The notes under the pieces were generated by a model. The model was not told the DNA's origin, made no database searches, and saw only the letters and a program-made list of their open reading frames with translations. From Anastatus disparis (taxonomy: Eukaryota > Arthropoda > Insecta > Hymenoptera > Eupelmidae), in NCBI GenBank assembly GCA_017163975.1, contig JAFFSR010000084.1, forward strand, positions 196,001-260,000: a stretch of DNA of 64,000 nucleotides. Direction: 5' to 3'. Positions 11,424 through 23,432 of this stretch are shown here, piece by piece (the first letter of the stretch is position 1; each line of letters begins with the position of its first letter). The position numbers and the translations under genes were made by a program.

Positions 11424-13920
11424 ATGCCTGAAGAAACGAATAAATCGCATCAACGTGACGAAGCTGCGGGTTTTATATCACCATTAATGCTTCAACAAAT
11501 TATGAGAACCCCGGAAGAGGAAGTGCGCATAGAGCTTCAAAATGCATTATCCTTGGCAGACTGTGCAATTCAACACTCCGAGAATAAAGGCTTAATGGAG
11601 CTGGCATTAGAAAAACTAAATGCAGTGATAGAAGGTGGCAAGCATAAATTAGAGCAAGAGAACGAAAGATTTTTAGGAGAGGCTAGAATATATCTCTCAA
11701 ATACATTGAAAAAAATAGACGAAGCAGTAGAAAAGGCAGACGAAGTAGCAGATCAAGGATACAATGGAACCAGACCTAAAGTATTTACCAAAGCCGAAAA
11801 AGTCTCAGAACAAAACTTAAAAGTCTCATCCAACCAGCAACAAGAGGAGACAATCCATCGAAGAGTACGGGAAAGAATGTTACAGCAAATATATGAATAC
11901 AAAAGAAGACATGGACTCGATTACGAAGTGTCAATTCATCCTCCGCTAAAAGAGCAAGTAAAGACTCGAACGACTAGTGAAATTCAAATGGCACTGGAGC
12001 CTAATAAACCCTTTAATAGCGACAATTATAAAGGAGATAACCCTCAAGGTATGAGAGGTGCATCTGCATGGGATAATTATGGAGATGATCAGGATATTTT
12101 CATAGGTAATGACAACCATTACTTGCCTGCGAATATAAATTTTACAAACTCAATTCCAATAGAGAGAGCAAGAGAACCACCAAACATTCTATCGCTATAT
12201 CAAGCATTAAATACGATCCCCACTTTTGACGAAAATTCTGACGTACTGCCATTATTCTGTAGATCAGTGCGAGACATTATAAGAACATATGGGCCACAAG
12301 CAGAGAGATGGGTATTAAATTTTTTAGCTTCAAAATTCAAAGGCCGTGCAGCAGAAGGCTATACAACACGGTTAACGCAGTATAATACAGTAGAAGGTCT
12401 CTTAGCTGACTTGACAAAACATTACAGTTCTATCTATCTTTGGGGTTTAACCACCTACAGCCTATTTGGCCTAGTAAGTGACACCTCGACCACCTTTGTG
12501 TTCCGGTGTTTTCGCGTTCGAAACCATACCTCAATTTTCCCTAACTCGGTAAGTGGTGCTCGATCGTGCAGGCCTACTTAGGCGGGGAGCATCGCTCAAC
12601 CCATCCTTTTTAGCGCATCGGGAGCTCAACACCTACCCGGCAGAACGGTCCGGCTCAACCATAATAGTTGAATAGTCGCGTTCTGCCTTACCGGCCCTCG
12701 AGTGACTTTCGTCGGTTTTTGTTAAAACCGAAAAAAGTCTCTCGGGGGTGGTCCACCACGGTGTCAGTGAGCTCGGGACATCCTCCACTTTCAATATTTA
12801 AATTAAAAAATGGAGAAAAAATCCCGACCTCACCGGGATTCGAACCCCGGCCCTCTGCGTGAGAGTCGGATGCTCTAGCCCCTGAGCCACCGTGGCTCTA
12901 AAACATTACAGTTATGCCGGTGGAGCTGACACTATATTAGCCGAAATAAAAATGATAAAACAAACGCCTGGCGAGAGCGCAGGAGACTACGGATTAAGAG
13001 TGCAAATCTTACATAATCGTCTTCTTAATTTTTACGATGCTACCAGAACACTACAGCCTTTCGCAAAAACTACATATAAAAATCAAGCAGATGGGGAAGC
13101 CTTAGAACAATTTCTGTTTGGACTGGAGGGGGAACTACAGCATCAAGTACGGTCAAAGAATCCCACAACGTTAAGAGACGCCATACACGAAGCTATCGCA
13201 TTTGAACAACGTACAGTCGCAAGACGATTCACGCCGCATCCAACCAACTTAGCAGAAAATACCTCAGAACTCTCTAGTATATTAAAAAGCATTGCAGATC
13301 AGTTGTCAGCATTAAACTTGAGTAGCGCCCAGAAAAATGCAAACATTAGATTAGCACCAACACTTGAATTATGTGGTTATTGTCACATGTCGGGACATCA
13401 AGAGGCGCAATGTAGAAAAAAGGAATATGACAACAAGTTTTGCGAATATTGCAGGAATAGAGGTCACACATATGCAGAATGTTACGCACTTGAAAATGCA
13501 CTAAAAACGAACAACTTAGCGGGAAATAATTACACAACGACGGCACCTATCATGCCTCAAGTAATTTATATGCCTTATCTACTGCCTCCCGCGACACCTG
13601 ATATATATTCTACATCACAGATAAACGAGCAAAGACCTTATAATGAAGCAAACAGAGAATTTTACGGAAATTTAAATAATAAAAATAACTCACGAGATAA
13701 TAGAAATTTCAAGGGCAATAATAATCACGATAATTATAACAATAATAGAAATCAGAATCGTTATCAGAGCAAGACACGAAATAATATTGATAATAACACT
13801 AATAATTATGATAACAATATTAATAACGGGCGAAATGTTTTTAATAGAGGACCGGGTAATAATTTGAACTGTAATGAACAAATAGATAATCAAGGTAATA
13901 CGGAACCTTTAAACTTCTAA
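11424..13920 (+). pseudogene. gag: gag, interrupted by a SINE
   Basis: The structural polyprotein reads from ATG 11424 to 12429, then again from 12914 to TAA 13918-13920. A 470 bp SINE plus its 14 bp duplication lies between and shifts the frame. Subtracting 484 bp puts both halves in one frame of about 670 codons, so the ORF was intact before the SINE arrived. The N-terminal part is charged with coiled-coil potential. The middle (IPTFDENSDVLPLFCRSVRD... and GESAGDYGLRVQILHNRL) has the look of a Ty3/gypsy capsid. Two zinc knuckles of form C-x2-C-x4-H-x4-C follow (CGYCHMSGHQEAQC and CEYCRNRGHTYAEC). The C-terminus is Asn-rich. Pol follows through a -1 frameshift at the very end of gag. Confidence 0.9.
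12430..12899 (-). mobile_element. tRNA-derived SINE
   Basis: The insert is flanked by the perfect 14 bp direct repeat AAAACATTACAGTT (12416-12429 and 12900-12913). Read on the minus strand, its head is tRNA-like: GGTGGCTCAGGGG is an A-box candidate, and GGTTCGAATCC (12846 to 12836) is a perfect RNA polymerase III B box inside a T-arm-like hairpin. The body is about 390 bp of GC-rich sequence. The tail ends in an AGATAGATAG short repeat. The anticodon arm is degenerate, so I do not assign an amino acid. The tail-plus-duplication structure indicates LINE-type retroposition. Confidence 0.93.
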
Positions 13921-13961
13921 GATGCTCGACGCTAGGGTCCTATGGAGTCGAGCAAGCTAGC
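13908..13961 (+). promoter_or_regulatory. -1 ribosomal frameshift signal with predicted H-type pseudoknot
   Basis: The heptamer TTTAAAC (13908-13914) lies in the gag frame as T TTA AAC, a canonical -1 slippery site, one codon before the gag stop. After an 8-base spacer, TGCTCGAC (13923-13930) pairs with GTCGAGCA (13947-13954) as an 8 bp stem. GCTAG in its loop (13931-13935) pairs with CTAGC just downstream (13957-13961), giving an H-type pseudoknot. The protease-pol frame is exactly -1 relative to gag and is open across this point. Confidence 0.9.
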
Positions 13962-15179
13962 AGTCAGGCCGAGATATATGAGCGGTCCAGCTTTCGAAAA
14001 TGCACTATAAAGTTTATACAAGCTGGGAGGAAGCCTCCAATAGTTGAGTTATGTGGACCATTTTTAAAATCAAAAAAAGGTCGTTTTTGCGTCGATACAG
14101 GAGCCAATGTATCAGTTATAAAAGAAAGTGTGACATCGACTTATATGTATATAAATCCACATAAGATCGCTACAATAAACGGTGTCATTCCAGGTGAATG
14201 CATGTCATTAGGACAGGTAAATCTATTTCTGAATAATATATTATGTGAAGTACAACTAGTCCCAGATGATTTTCCAATAGATACAGACGGATTAATAGGT
14301 TGGGACATAATTGATAAATATAAAGGGCAAGTTAATGGCGCTCGTAAATGCTTAGAATTAAATAACAATATAATACCATTTATTGAAGAAGAATGCTTTA
14401 TTGTTACTCCTCATACAAGACAAATTAATTATGCACGTGTCAAAGATATAAGTGAAGATATAGAATTCGTACCGCTCCAAGATACAGGATCGGGCATCTT
14501 AGTTGGCAATTTTGAAGCCAAAAATAGTGAAGGCAAAGCATATGCCATATGTATTAATATTGATGAAAGTGCGATAGAAGTAAAGTCGCCAGAAGTTAAG
14601 TTAGATGCATGCGAAGTCAAGAATATTATGAATAATGAAGAAATGATTAAAATGAATAATAATAAAAGAATAAATAATAATGAAGCGAATAAAATGATGC
14701 TACGTGCGCAAATTTTACATATATCTAGCGAGGAAAAAGAGAATAAAGCAGCAAAGGTATTTAAGCAAATTGAATCCAAAATATCAAAGCATTTAAATGA
14801 AGAAGAAATAGAAAACATTGATGAATTGATAAAAGAAAGACCATTTATAATTAAATCACCTAGAGAAAAATTAAGAAAAACACATTTAGTAAGGCATAAA
14901 AATAAGTTAATTACAGGAGTACCAGTAAAAACCAAAAGATTTAGACACCAACGTATAGAAGAATATTTGGAATCGGAAATTAATAAATCATCGGAGAACC
15001 CGTATTCCTCATTTATGTGGATAGTACTAAAACCACCTAAAGTTAATTTAACGCCATCAAATTATAAATCAAAATGTTATTACGATCAAAAGCAAAACAT
15101 TAAACACCTTAGAGAAGGAGAAATGGTTTATTTAATGAAGAAACCAAAACATGAGAAAATGAATAAAGAATATGGATAA
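13908..15179 (+). pseudogene. pol: pol fragment: protease, RT start, integrase tail
   Basis: The -1 frame is open from the frameshift site to TAA at 15177. The protease is recognisable from FCVDTGANVSVIK (catalytic D-T-G-A, about 14088-14126) and the later GLIGWDIIDKY, equivalent to the L-I-G-x-D flap-end motif. The reading frame continues to IEEYLESEINKSSENPYSSF (about 14950-15010), the entry segment of a retroelement RT. Within 20 residues the sequence becomes NIKHLREGEMVYLMKKPKHE (about 15098-15157), which resembles the C-terminal part of a gypsy integrase. The RT catalytic motifs, RNase H and the integrase core are absent. The junction stays in frame, so a single clean deletion of several kb of coding sequence is the simplest explanation. 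The first Met (14130) lies inside the protease and is not the start. Confidence 0.85.
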
Positions 15180-15221
15180 TAACTATAAAATTCTATAAAT
15201 AATACATAAAATTAATAAAAT

Positions 15222-15345
15222 AAAATTTTATCCGTGGCCCTCAGACGCCGAAGATCATCAAATATTAATAAAATATAATATAATAATCATAGGATTAATA
15301 AAATAAAATTTTTTCCACGGCCCTCAGACGCCGATGATCATACAA
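15222..15345 (+). repeat. Tandem duplication with CGGCCCTCAGACGCCG motif
   Basis: Two copies about 87 bp apart share AAAATTTT.TCC.CGGCCCTCAGACGCCGA.GATCAT (motif in pieces: GGCCCTCAGACGCCGA). Third, shorter echoes lie just before the 3' LTR at 20006-20019. Confidence 0.7.
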
Positions 15346-18254
15346 TATTATAAAATAAAAAAATAACCAAAAGGAAATATAAAAGATAAAATTACCTACA
15401 CATAAGTCATTCATTACAAACATATATACATGTCAGTAAGTTTAAAAGCCACGACAGAAAATAAGTCAGTTCATAGCATAACGGAGTGTATTTCAATGCA
15501 TTCATATAACATGCAGACTAAGTCTTAATCAGCAATTTATAAAATACAAAAAGTATACACATACATAAAAGAAATTGATGTAAGAAAAAATTTATAGAAA
15601 AACAAAGGATATATAAATATATATAAAATATTTTATACACAATCATTATTATAATTATAAAATAACATAGCAAAAAAAAGAGATAAAAGAGTAAGAAAAA
15701 AAAGAGAAATTACGCCTTAGTAAGCATTATTATTAAGTAAAAACAGAGAAAGGTTCACACTTATATTACACATAAGTTCATTTTAACACATCGTAAAACA
15801 AAACGTTTATTCAAGATTTCACTGATATAATTAATAACAAATATATTAAAAAAAAAAAAAAAATCAGTTAAATTTGCTATGTAAAATTATTAATGCCCCT
15901 TCTCCTTGTATTATAAATAAAAAAAAAAAGAAATCGACCAACATAAAGCACATAGAGTCTAGTTATTTCTTAGCATCAAGGAAATAAGAACATCATGATT
16001 ACAAATAAAAAAAGAGGACAACAATCTTATGTACATCAAAAATAAATATATACAAAAAAAAAACGAAAATTAAGAAAAGATGAAATAGAAAACTCTCAAA
16101 AAGCAAAACACGATCAACCTTCTACCGTAAGTATCATAAAGAAAAGTTTCTGATACGTTTGGTTCGTGGCCAATACGCAGCCCAATCCCATGAGGAATGT
16201 GAGCGCGTGGTACTCGAATCTGACGTCTATCTACGACAATACACCTTCAAGAAAAAGAAGAAACAAAAAAAATAGAAAAATAATACACCCATATTATTAA
16301 GACAAAATGTGGAATGGCAAGTACGTCTTGCTCATTACGCAATCAAGAAATAGTTACAGGATGCACACGTGCTACCTGTCCATTTTCTACAATAAAAATG
16401 ATCCACAAGTGGAATTCTAAGATATTTGTGATACGGCTCCACACTCTAAGAGTGCGTGACAAGTCCGACACAAACGGTAATAACTTGCCGAACAAAAATA
16501 AAGAAAAGCAGAAAAAGTGTGTTAAACATTACATAAAACTAATATATAAGCTAAAAATACATCGATAAATGGATTATTATAAATTAAAGATGAAGGTTAT
16601 TATAAAAATCCTATAAAAAGATTAGTTATAGGAGTATTAATAAGAGTAGTAAGAATAATAGAAAAAAAGAAGGACATTAATAACATAAGTAAAAGGATGT
16701 ATACGTAAAAAGAAAATGTACATACATTTATCAACAACCAAAGAGAAAGAGACATGAACAATTAAAACAAAAAAAATCTAAGAACAAGAATATTGTGTAA
16801 AAAAAGAGAGAAAAAAAAGAAGAAGCAACATAATGCAAGAAGAGGGAATAGATTATAACAAATAAGTAAAGAAAAATCAAGTGAAGGCTTGCATAAACGA
16901 AAATAAATCTTAGAATACTTTCACTAAAATAAATAAATTTAAGAATAATGTTGAAAAAAAAATTTTTAGAAATGCTGACACTGAACAAAAAAATTTTAAT
17001 GTTTAAGTATAATTATTATAATTATAAGCAAGCGTCAACTGTAACATATAAGAAAAAGCTACGTAAACAAAAATAAATGTTTTGTCATAAGACAGAATGA
17101 GGCGAGCATAACTATCTTAAACCATGAACTCCGACAATACATTGATAGCAAAACAAAAAAAAAGAATTATTATTACAAAAAAAATCAATATTAGAACAAT
17201 CATTATCACAAAAAATTATTATAATTACTATTTTATAAATAAAAAAAAAGAGAGCAAAAAAAAATATTATTACAAAGAAAAGGAATCATTATTAACAAAA
17301 AAACAATTATTATAAATAAAAAAAAAAAGAATTATTATTACTGCAACAAGAATTTGCGTTTACAGTAATATAATTATTAGTACAAAAATATTATTACAGC
17401 AGAAGCTAATACTTATATTGAATGAGATGTTATTATTATCAAATTAATTGTTATTACAAGGAAATTATAATAGTATACAATTGATATTAAAGAAAAAGAA
17501 AACAAAAATTATAATGATTAAAGCAAAAAAAAGAAAAGTAACAATAAGAAAACTAAGTATACAAGCATATTTTATACATATATCAATATAAGAAAAAATT
17601 GATATTGTAAATGTATGTGTATACATACGCAGACACAAAAATACTATAAAATTAAAATTAAACATTGAAATACAATTTGTGTGAGTATTGAAGCTGACTT
17701 ATAAAATTTAAATACAAGTAATTAGTAATACTACATAAACTCTACATAGCTGATTGTATTAAACTAAATAGATTAAGAAATTAGAAACAGTACCCAATAC
17801 AAAAATATAATTATATTAAACTACATATTACATCAAATACAAGAAATATAAAAGTGATTAGAAATAACATATAAAACCTCATACATATAATCACATAAAA
17901 AAAAAATAGAAAATAATCGAAATAATATATATAACCATACGTAATTATATCATATCAAAATTAATACAAATAAATAAATTAATAGAAACAAGGGTTAAAT
18001 AAAAATAATACGTAATATTGCATATTAAGAATCATATTAAACGAGCATAAGTAATTTAAATAACATAAACAACAAATTCTAATAAGCAAAAAAAGAACCC
18101 TACAATAAATTATGGGAAAGCAATTAAAAATCAAAGAGAAACAAAAATAATAGAAGTATATACTGCAACGGTAACGTGCAAGCTACACTACAAGCTATAG
18201 CTATACCATATGCATAGAGTGCATAAGAAAATACAACCACGCGCGCGTATACGT

Positions 18255-18420
18255 ACAAAGCACACATATGTGACACGACGCCCTCTCTCACAACCATGCG
18301 CGAGTATAAGTACGAGCCAGCACGCACACAGATGTGACACGACGCCCTCTCTCACTACCATGCACGCGTATACGTACAAGCACACATAGGTGACACGACG
18401 CCATCTCACACAACCATGCA
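18255..18420 (+). repeat. Three-copy tandem repeat, about 62 bp
   Basis: Units share CACACA.ATGTGACACGACGCC, CTCTCTCAC and CCATGC.CG.GTATA.GTAC, at about 18262, 18325 and 18385. This is the most GC-rich island in the 3' half of the LTR element. The ORFs across it are repeat artefacts. Confidence 0.8.
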
Positions 18421-20019
18421 TATACATGTGCCATCAAGTGTACAAATTACGAAGATCCGCACAAAGAGGAATGAAACATGTGCACGATATATAGCCATGA
18501 AGTAAGTAAATTAATTAAGACGGTTAAACGCATTCACAATTATTAATATAACAAAACATATACGTAATCTAGATGTTCACATGATTAATTAATAAATGAA
18601 ATTAAAAAGTTAATACATGGAATCGATACATGACCTAAGTTAAATAATAAAAGTATTAATTAATTAATTAATTTATCAATAAAAATTATAAATAAACGTA
18701 AATAAAACGTGAAATATGGCTTGAAACCATATTGGGACAACATTGTACCAATATAGAGACAAAAAGCTACCCAAATATGAAAGTCGTAAATTAATAAATA
18801 AATGCTAATATCTCGGAAAATTACATAGATAAAAATTTCTTACCTGACCCTAATTTGTTAATTAAGGGTAGAATTTCGGGTCCAATATTAAAAACTTCAG
18901 TTATTAATGAACAAATTATTATCTCGAATACTAATAAACTTATCAATTGCAAAACCACCTGTAATTTTACAATTAAGCATAAGAGTTGTAACCCCATATA
19001 AATTAAAATAAATAATAATAATTATCATTAACAAATTAAATTGTTTATATCGAATTTCAAGAATTACAAAAATGCAACTATATATTCATACCTCATAAAT
19101 AAATCCATATACAAATATCATGTTATAACAATTTTCATATAAACAATAGATTGTTTATAAGCCATTATCTCAAAACCTAATGACTTATTCGAAACAAAAC
19201 TAAACTGTAATTTTGCAACTAAGAATATATTATTAAATTACATAATAATACTTGTAAGAATAATTATAATTGCAACGTTATTTAGATTATTTATAAAATT
19301 GCCTTAAATATACCAAGGGTCAAATAGTGCAAAAATGGTAATTAATAACCAAATAAACATAAAATAGAACACTGGGGATAACACAAAACTAATAAATAAC
19401 CACTAATGAACAAAAAAAAAGATCAATTAAAATTACTTGTCTAACGTATTGCAGGTATACAGGGGTTATAATATGCTTATAATCAAACCTAATATTACTT
19501 AAATAAAAGATAATCCAGAAGAATACATTAGGAATTAATTATTTTAATTTGGAAGGCTCCAGCCATGGGGGGTCCCCTATAATTAATCAGAAAAGAATGT
19601 TTTCAGATACAAATACAGACTCAAAGAAGTACATACACGCAAACAAGTGCATCAAATTCAAGAAATAAACTAAACCATCTACCAGATACTATCGAGTGTC
19701 AACGTCAACATCTAAAGTATCCACATTATAAAAATTATTGAAGACATAACAAAGAAGAATAATAAAATAAAAATTTTTGTTTCAACAAAATCCATATGTA
19801 CCAGAACTAAATAATAATGTATTAAGAGAGAGAGAGAGAGATATATAAAATAGATTTGTAATCGTAAGGTACACTACACAACTCTACACAAAGATTGTAA
19901 CAGTTACCCATAGATATATAGGTTAGGAACACTTAATAATTATATAGAGTCAAAAAAAAAAAATTTTTTTTAATATAGGTAATCAATCGACGAGGACGTC
20001 GATACCGCGGCCTCAGACG

Positions 20020-20615
20020 TGTTACGGGTGGAATATTCTAGAAAATAATAAAACGTAGAAGCATAAGAAACATATTAAACTAAATGAATAAGCCAGTAAG
20101 AAAGCGCTGACTAGACGTCTGAAACCAGCTAGCAACAACTTGTGATCGAAAGAAATGATGACGAACTAGCCGACAAGTTAAGACCTGTAGAGAACGAACA
20201 AAGTAAAGCATGGAAAAACAGAAGCCACGAGGTAGAAACTTCTAGAAGAATAAAGAAGTGGGAAACAACGAACCCAGCAAGTATAAATACGACCGGGCGA
20301 ACCACGCCGCGGCCTACTAGGCTACGAGGCACCAGAGCACCAAGAGACATGTAGACTACTAGAACCCGACCAGAGCATAAAGAAGCACGAATCCACGATC
20401 GGCGCGGCGAGGACGTATCAGCGATTTTACACCAGTAGTACAGTAGACATTTCTCTCTCTCGCGACTAACGTAATAATAAATCAAACAGTTTATTTTAAT
20501 TATCGTCTTATTAAATTAATTACCTCCTCGCAAATTGACTACTTGGATTTATCAAGCTTAGTCGTGATAAAAAGATACCCACAATATAATAAATCAATTA
20601 CGTGAAAACGTAACA
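20020..20615 (+). repeat. 3' LTR
   Basis: This is the direct repeat of 9923-10520, from TGTTACGG to CGTAACA, followed by the target duplication TTCG at 20616-20619. It differs by about 12 substitutions and a 2 bp contraction of the CT run. Confidence 0.95.
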
Positions 20616-20619
20616 TTCG

Positions 20620-21410
20620 ATTTTTCATTTTTTTTTGTAAACTACACGAAGAATTTGTTTGAAAATTTGTATAGAACCTAATTTTGACTGCCAAAAGTAA
20701 AAAAACTTTTGAAAACTGATTTTCTTAGCGCACTTTTAATTTTAGAGCATTTTCAAAATTTTTTTAAAAATTTTTATTTTTAATTTTTTTCTATTTTACG
20801 AAAACCATTTGATAGATTTGCTCCAAAATTTAAATGCAAGTTATTCGCTACTGTCTGAAAAAAACAAGCTTTAGAAAACATATTTTCTCAGAACAGTTTT
20901 AATTTTAGAGCATTTTAAAAATTAAAAAAAAATTTTTATTTTTCATTTATCTTCTATTTTGTGTAAACCACACTACAAATTTTCTCCAAAATTTTTGTAC
21001 AATCAATTTGATATTGTCTGAAAAAAATAAGCTTTTGAAAACTAATTTTCTTAGAGTGGTTACGATTTTAGAAAATTTTAAAGTTTTCAAAAAAAAAATT
21101 CGATTTTTTATTTATTTTTTTTTATTTTACGTAAAGTACTCGATAGATTTGTTCTAAAATTTGCAGGGAAATCATTTAGAACTGCCGAAAGAAGGAAAAT
21201 TTTCAAAAATTGATTTTCATAGGGTAGTTTTAATTATAGAGCATTTTTAAAATTTTGAAAAAGAAATTTCGAAAAGAAAATGTTATTCATCCAGGCAATT
21301 AGATCTTGAAAATTACTCGATGGATTTGCTTCAAATTTCGCATACTATCTATGTTTTTGTATGAGTGGACGGGAAGCTATTGAAAATTGGTATTCATACA
21401 GTAGTTTTTT
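20620..21410. repeat. Satellite of about 170 bp, right part
   Basis: Units are recognised by the landmark (A)CT(C)GA.(G/A)ATTTG at about 20638, 20803, 20966, 21135 and 21311, a spacing of 163-176 bp. Each unit also has GATTTTCTTAG...TTTTAATTTTAGAGCATTTT (in pieces). Units are 20-30% divergent by eye. They join the 9440-9918 part once the LTR element is removed. Confidence 0.85.
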
Positions 21411-22266
21411 TTATACAGTCATGAACATGAACTGTATTTATATATAAATATGATTGCATTTTATAAAGATTAGAAATTTTGTTGTCATCATTCTTTTTAT
21501 TACTAAATTATATCATATTTTCAATAGAACAAATTTTTTTGTATTACTTGATGATTTAAAATAAATTATAAATGTTAAAAAAGCAAACAGCTAGCATATA
21601 TGTTCGAAATTTATAAAGTACAATATGAGTAAATATTAATGCTAGACAATTTTTTAATATTAAAATCACATTTAAACAAACATAAAAAAATTAATGAAAC
21701 TCAAAGAGCTCTATGAGAAAGCATTCCGCCAAAGCACCTGGCAGCGTTTTATAATTATTCAATAATAATCAATCATAATTTTGTTGAATATTTACGTTTA
21801 AACAATAATTCATTCAATTGGTAATTTGATATTTTTGAAATTTTAAACTATCGTTTTTATTAAATATCATTTATTTAATTATGAAATAAAATAAAACAAA
21901 ATTAATCTTCATTATAAGACTAGCATTGCCATTTATTATTCAACATTACGTACTTCGATTATAAACATTAGAATACTCAAATTTTTATTCTTGGGTCATA
22001 TGTCAGGGACAATAACAAATAAATGTTTCTTTATTTGGTAACTATGCAAGCGATCAATGAGCTCGTTGCTACCGGGGCATAATGGGCACATACTTGTCTT
22101 TCTTTTTGAACGTTTAGAATGGCGACCTCTGATTAGCTAAAAGCGTAACTTCAAAGTGCCGTTGTTTACAATCTATACGAGATAGAAAAAAATTACAATA
22201 TAAAGTTTGTTCAGAATAATGTCCTCTATCACCCTGTTAAGAGAAATACAGTAGTTTGGAATCACC
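21411..22266. other. AT-rich sequence without recognised feature
   Basis: No convincing ORF or repeat. A somewhat GC-richer stretch (22030-22260) shows no recognisable domain in any frame. Confidence 0.5.
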
Positions 22267-23432
22267 GTGTATATACAAAAATTTTAGTACGAATCATAGT
22301 TAGATCATTATCATAACTATATCATATTTAATATTAATTATAATTACTTATTATTAATAACTGTAATCTATATATTTTTAGTTAATTTTAAGTTTTTTTT
22401 ATGTATCTAGCTATTTTAATTTTATACCAGACCTACGTTCAGGTAAACTAGTTCCACCTCTGTAAGAATTTGCATTGTAACCTATACTACGTATAGGGTT
22501 TTACTTTTGGTTTAATAAATAAATAAATGTAGCCTCATCTATGTGTATTAAGTGAAAATATAAAAATAAGAATTTAGAAAATTTTTCTTCTTATTGCTTA
22601 GTTGTCACCTGCGCAATTATCTTAAGCCGGGAGGGAAGTGAATGAATATTCACTTATATTGAAACAATTATAAGAATCTATAAATTATATCCGACTGTTA
22701 TTTTTTTAAATTCAAAAGGGAAAAAAGCAAAAAAAAAACAAACATTTTTTATGTTTAAACTTGAACATCTATTATTATTTTGACAAATCTAATATTATTT
22801 TATAATTATTTTTACATCGCATGTTATTTGTTATTTTTTGTTACGAGATATGTTATAAGCTAGAATACAAGATTTATAAACATATTAAAAAAATATTTAT
22901 CAGCAAAAGAGGCGGTCGGAACCATATCGGTGATTTAGTTCAGTGCTTACTGAATGCTTATAATGATTTATTTATTTATTTGCACGAAAAAAATGTAGTC
23001 ATTTCCTCTAACCATAATCATAATGAATAATTTGAAACGGTTACAGCAACAAAAAAATATAAAATATTGTCACGAAGCGAAACATGCTAAATTGAAACCT
23101 ATTGCATGCAAATAACAGCCGCATCGACTGTTAGATGGCATTTTTTGCTATGACAATATTTTATTATTTTTTGTCACTGAAACTGTTTCAAATTATTCTT
23201 TATATACATGATTAGAGTAAATGACTATATTTTTGCCGTGCAAATGAATAAATAAATCATTATAAGCATTTATTGTATGCATTGAACTAAGTCACCGATT
23301 TGGTTCCGACCGCCTCGTATATATACAAAAATTTTAGTACGAATCATGATTAGATCATTATCACAACTAGATCATATTTAATATTACTTATAATTACGTA
23401 TTATTAATAACTGTAATCTATATATTTTTAGA
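22267..23432. repeat. Direct repeat pair of about 115 bp, 1.05 kb apart
   Basis: 22267-22381 and 23317-23432 share CAAAAATTTTAGTACGAATC, TTAGATCATTATCA.AACTA and TAACTGTAATCTATATATTT, with only a few differences. The second copy begins at the right end of the MITE at 22909-23316. The region between (22382-22908) is AT-rich with no ORF. Confidence 0.85.
22909..23316. mobile_element. Hairpin MITE with GAGGCGGTCGG ends
   Basis: The 408 bp segment begins GAGGCGGTCGGAACCA and ends TGGTTCCGACCGCCTC, and the inverted repeats continue inward (ATCGGTGA.TTAGTTCA). Internal matches such as ATAATGATTTATTTATTTAT and its reverse complement, and CGTGACAATATT-like pairs, make nearly the whole element a fold-back. 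The small ORF 22821-23030 crosses its left end and is not a gene. Confidence 0.88.

Larger units (their letters stand above)
15180..20019 (+). other. Non-coding A-rich 3' half of the LTR element
   Basis: 4.8 kb with no ORF above about 85 codons. The plus strand is strongly A-rich, with many A runs and AAATAATTATTA-like stretches. No env, RNase H or integrase motif is visible. Short islands of more balanced composition occur near 16120-16260 and 18180-18440. The last bases before the 3' LTR (CCGCGGCCTCAGACG) echo the CCACGGCCCTCAGACGCC motif near 15235 and 15320. No classical polypurine tract abuts the LTR; the nearest A-run is about 60 bp upstream. Confidence 0.7.
9919..20619 (+). mobile_element. 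LTR retrotransposon (Ty3/gypsy-like), full outline, defective pol
   Basis: Two LTRs of 598 and 596 bp lie at 9923-10520 and 20020-20615. Each starts TGTTACGG and ends CGTAACA. The 4 bp direct duplication TTCG lies outside them (9919-9922 and 20616-20619). About 12 substitutions and one 2 bp indel separate the LTRs, near 2% divergence, so insertion is fairly recent. The internal region contains a primer-binding site, a long repetitive leader, a gag with two CCHC knuckles, a -1 frameshift signal, a protease, and a pol in which the RT start is joined directly to an integrase tail. Then come 4.8 kb of non-coding A-rich DNA. It interrupts a 170 bp satellite. It must have been mobilised in trans or have decayed since insertion. 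Confidence 0.95.

Noticed and set aside
12668..12862. 64-codon ORF
   Set aside because: It lies wholly within the SINE, across its tRNA-like head and body.
12830..12899. A functional tRNA gene on the minus strand
   Set aside because: The T-arm and B box are good, but the anticodon arm does not fold, and the unit is continuous with a 390 bp body, a tail and target duplications, so it is a SINE head.
14429..14935. 168-codon minus-strand ORF opposite the protease
   Set aside because: The plus-strand frame carries D-T-G-A and L-I-G-x-D motifs and follows the frameshift signal; the opposite frame has no motif and is hydrophobic by composition.
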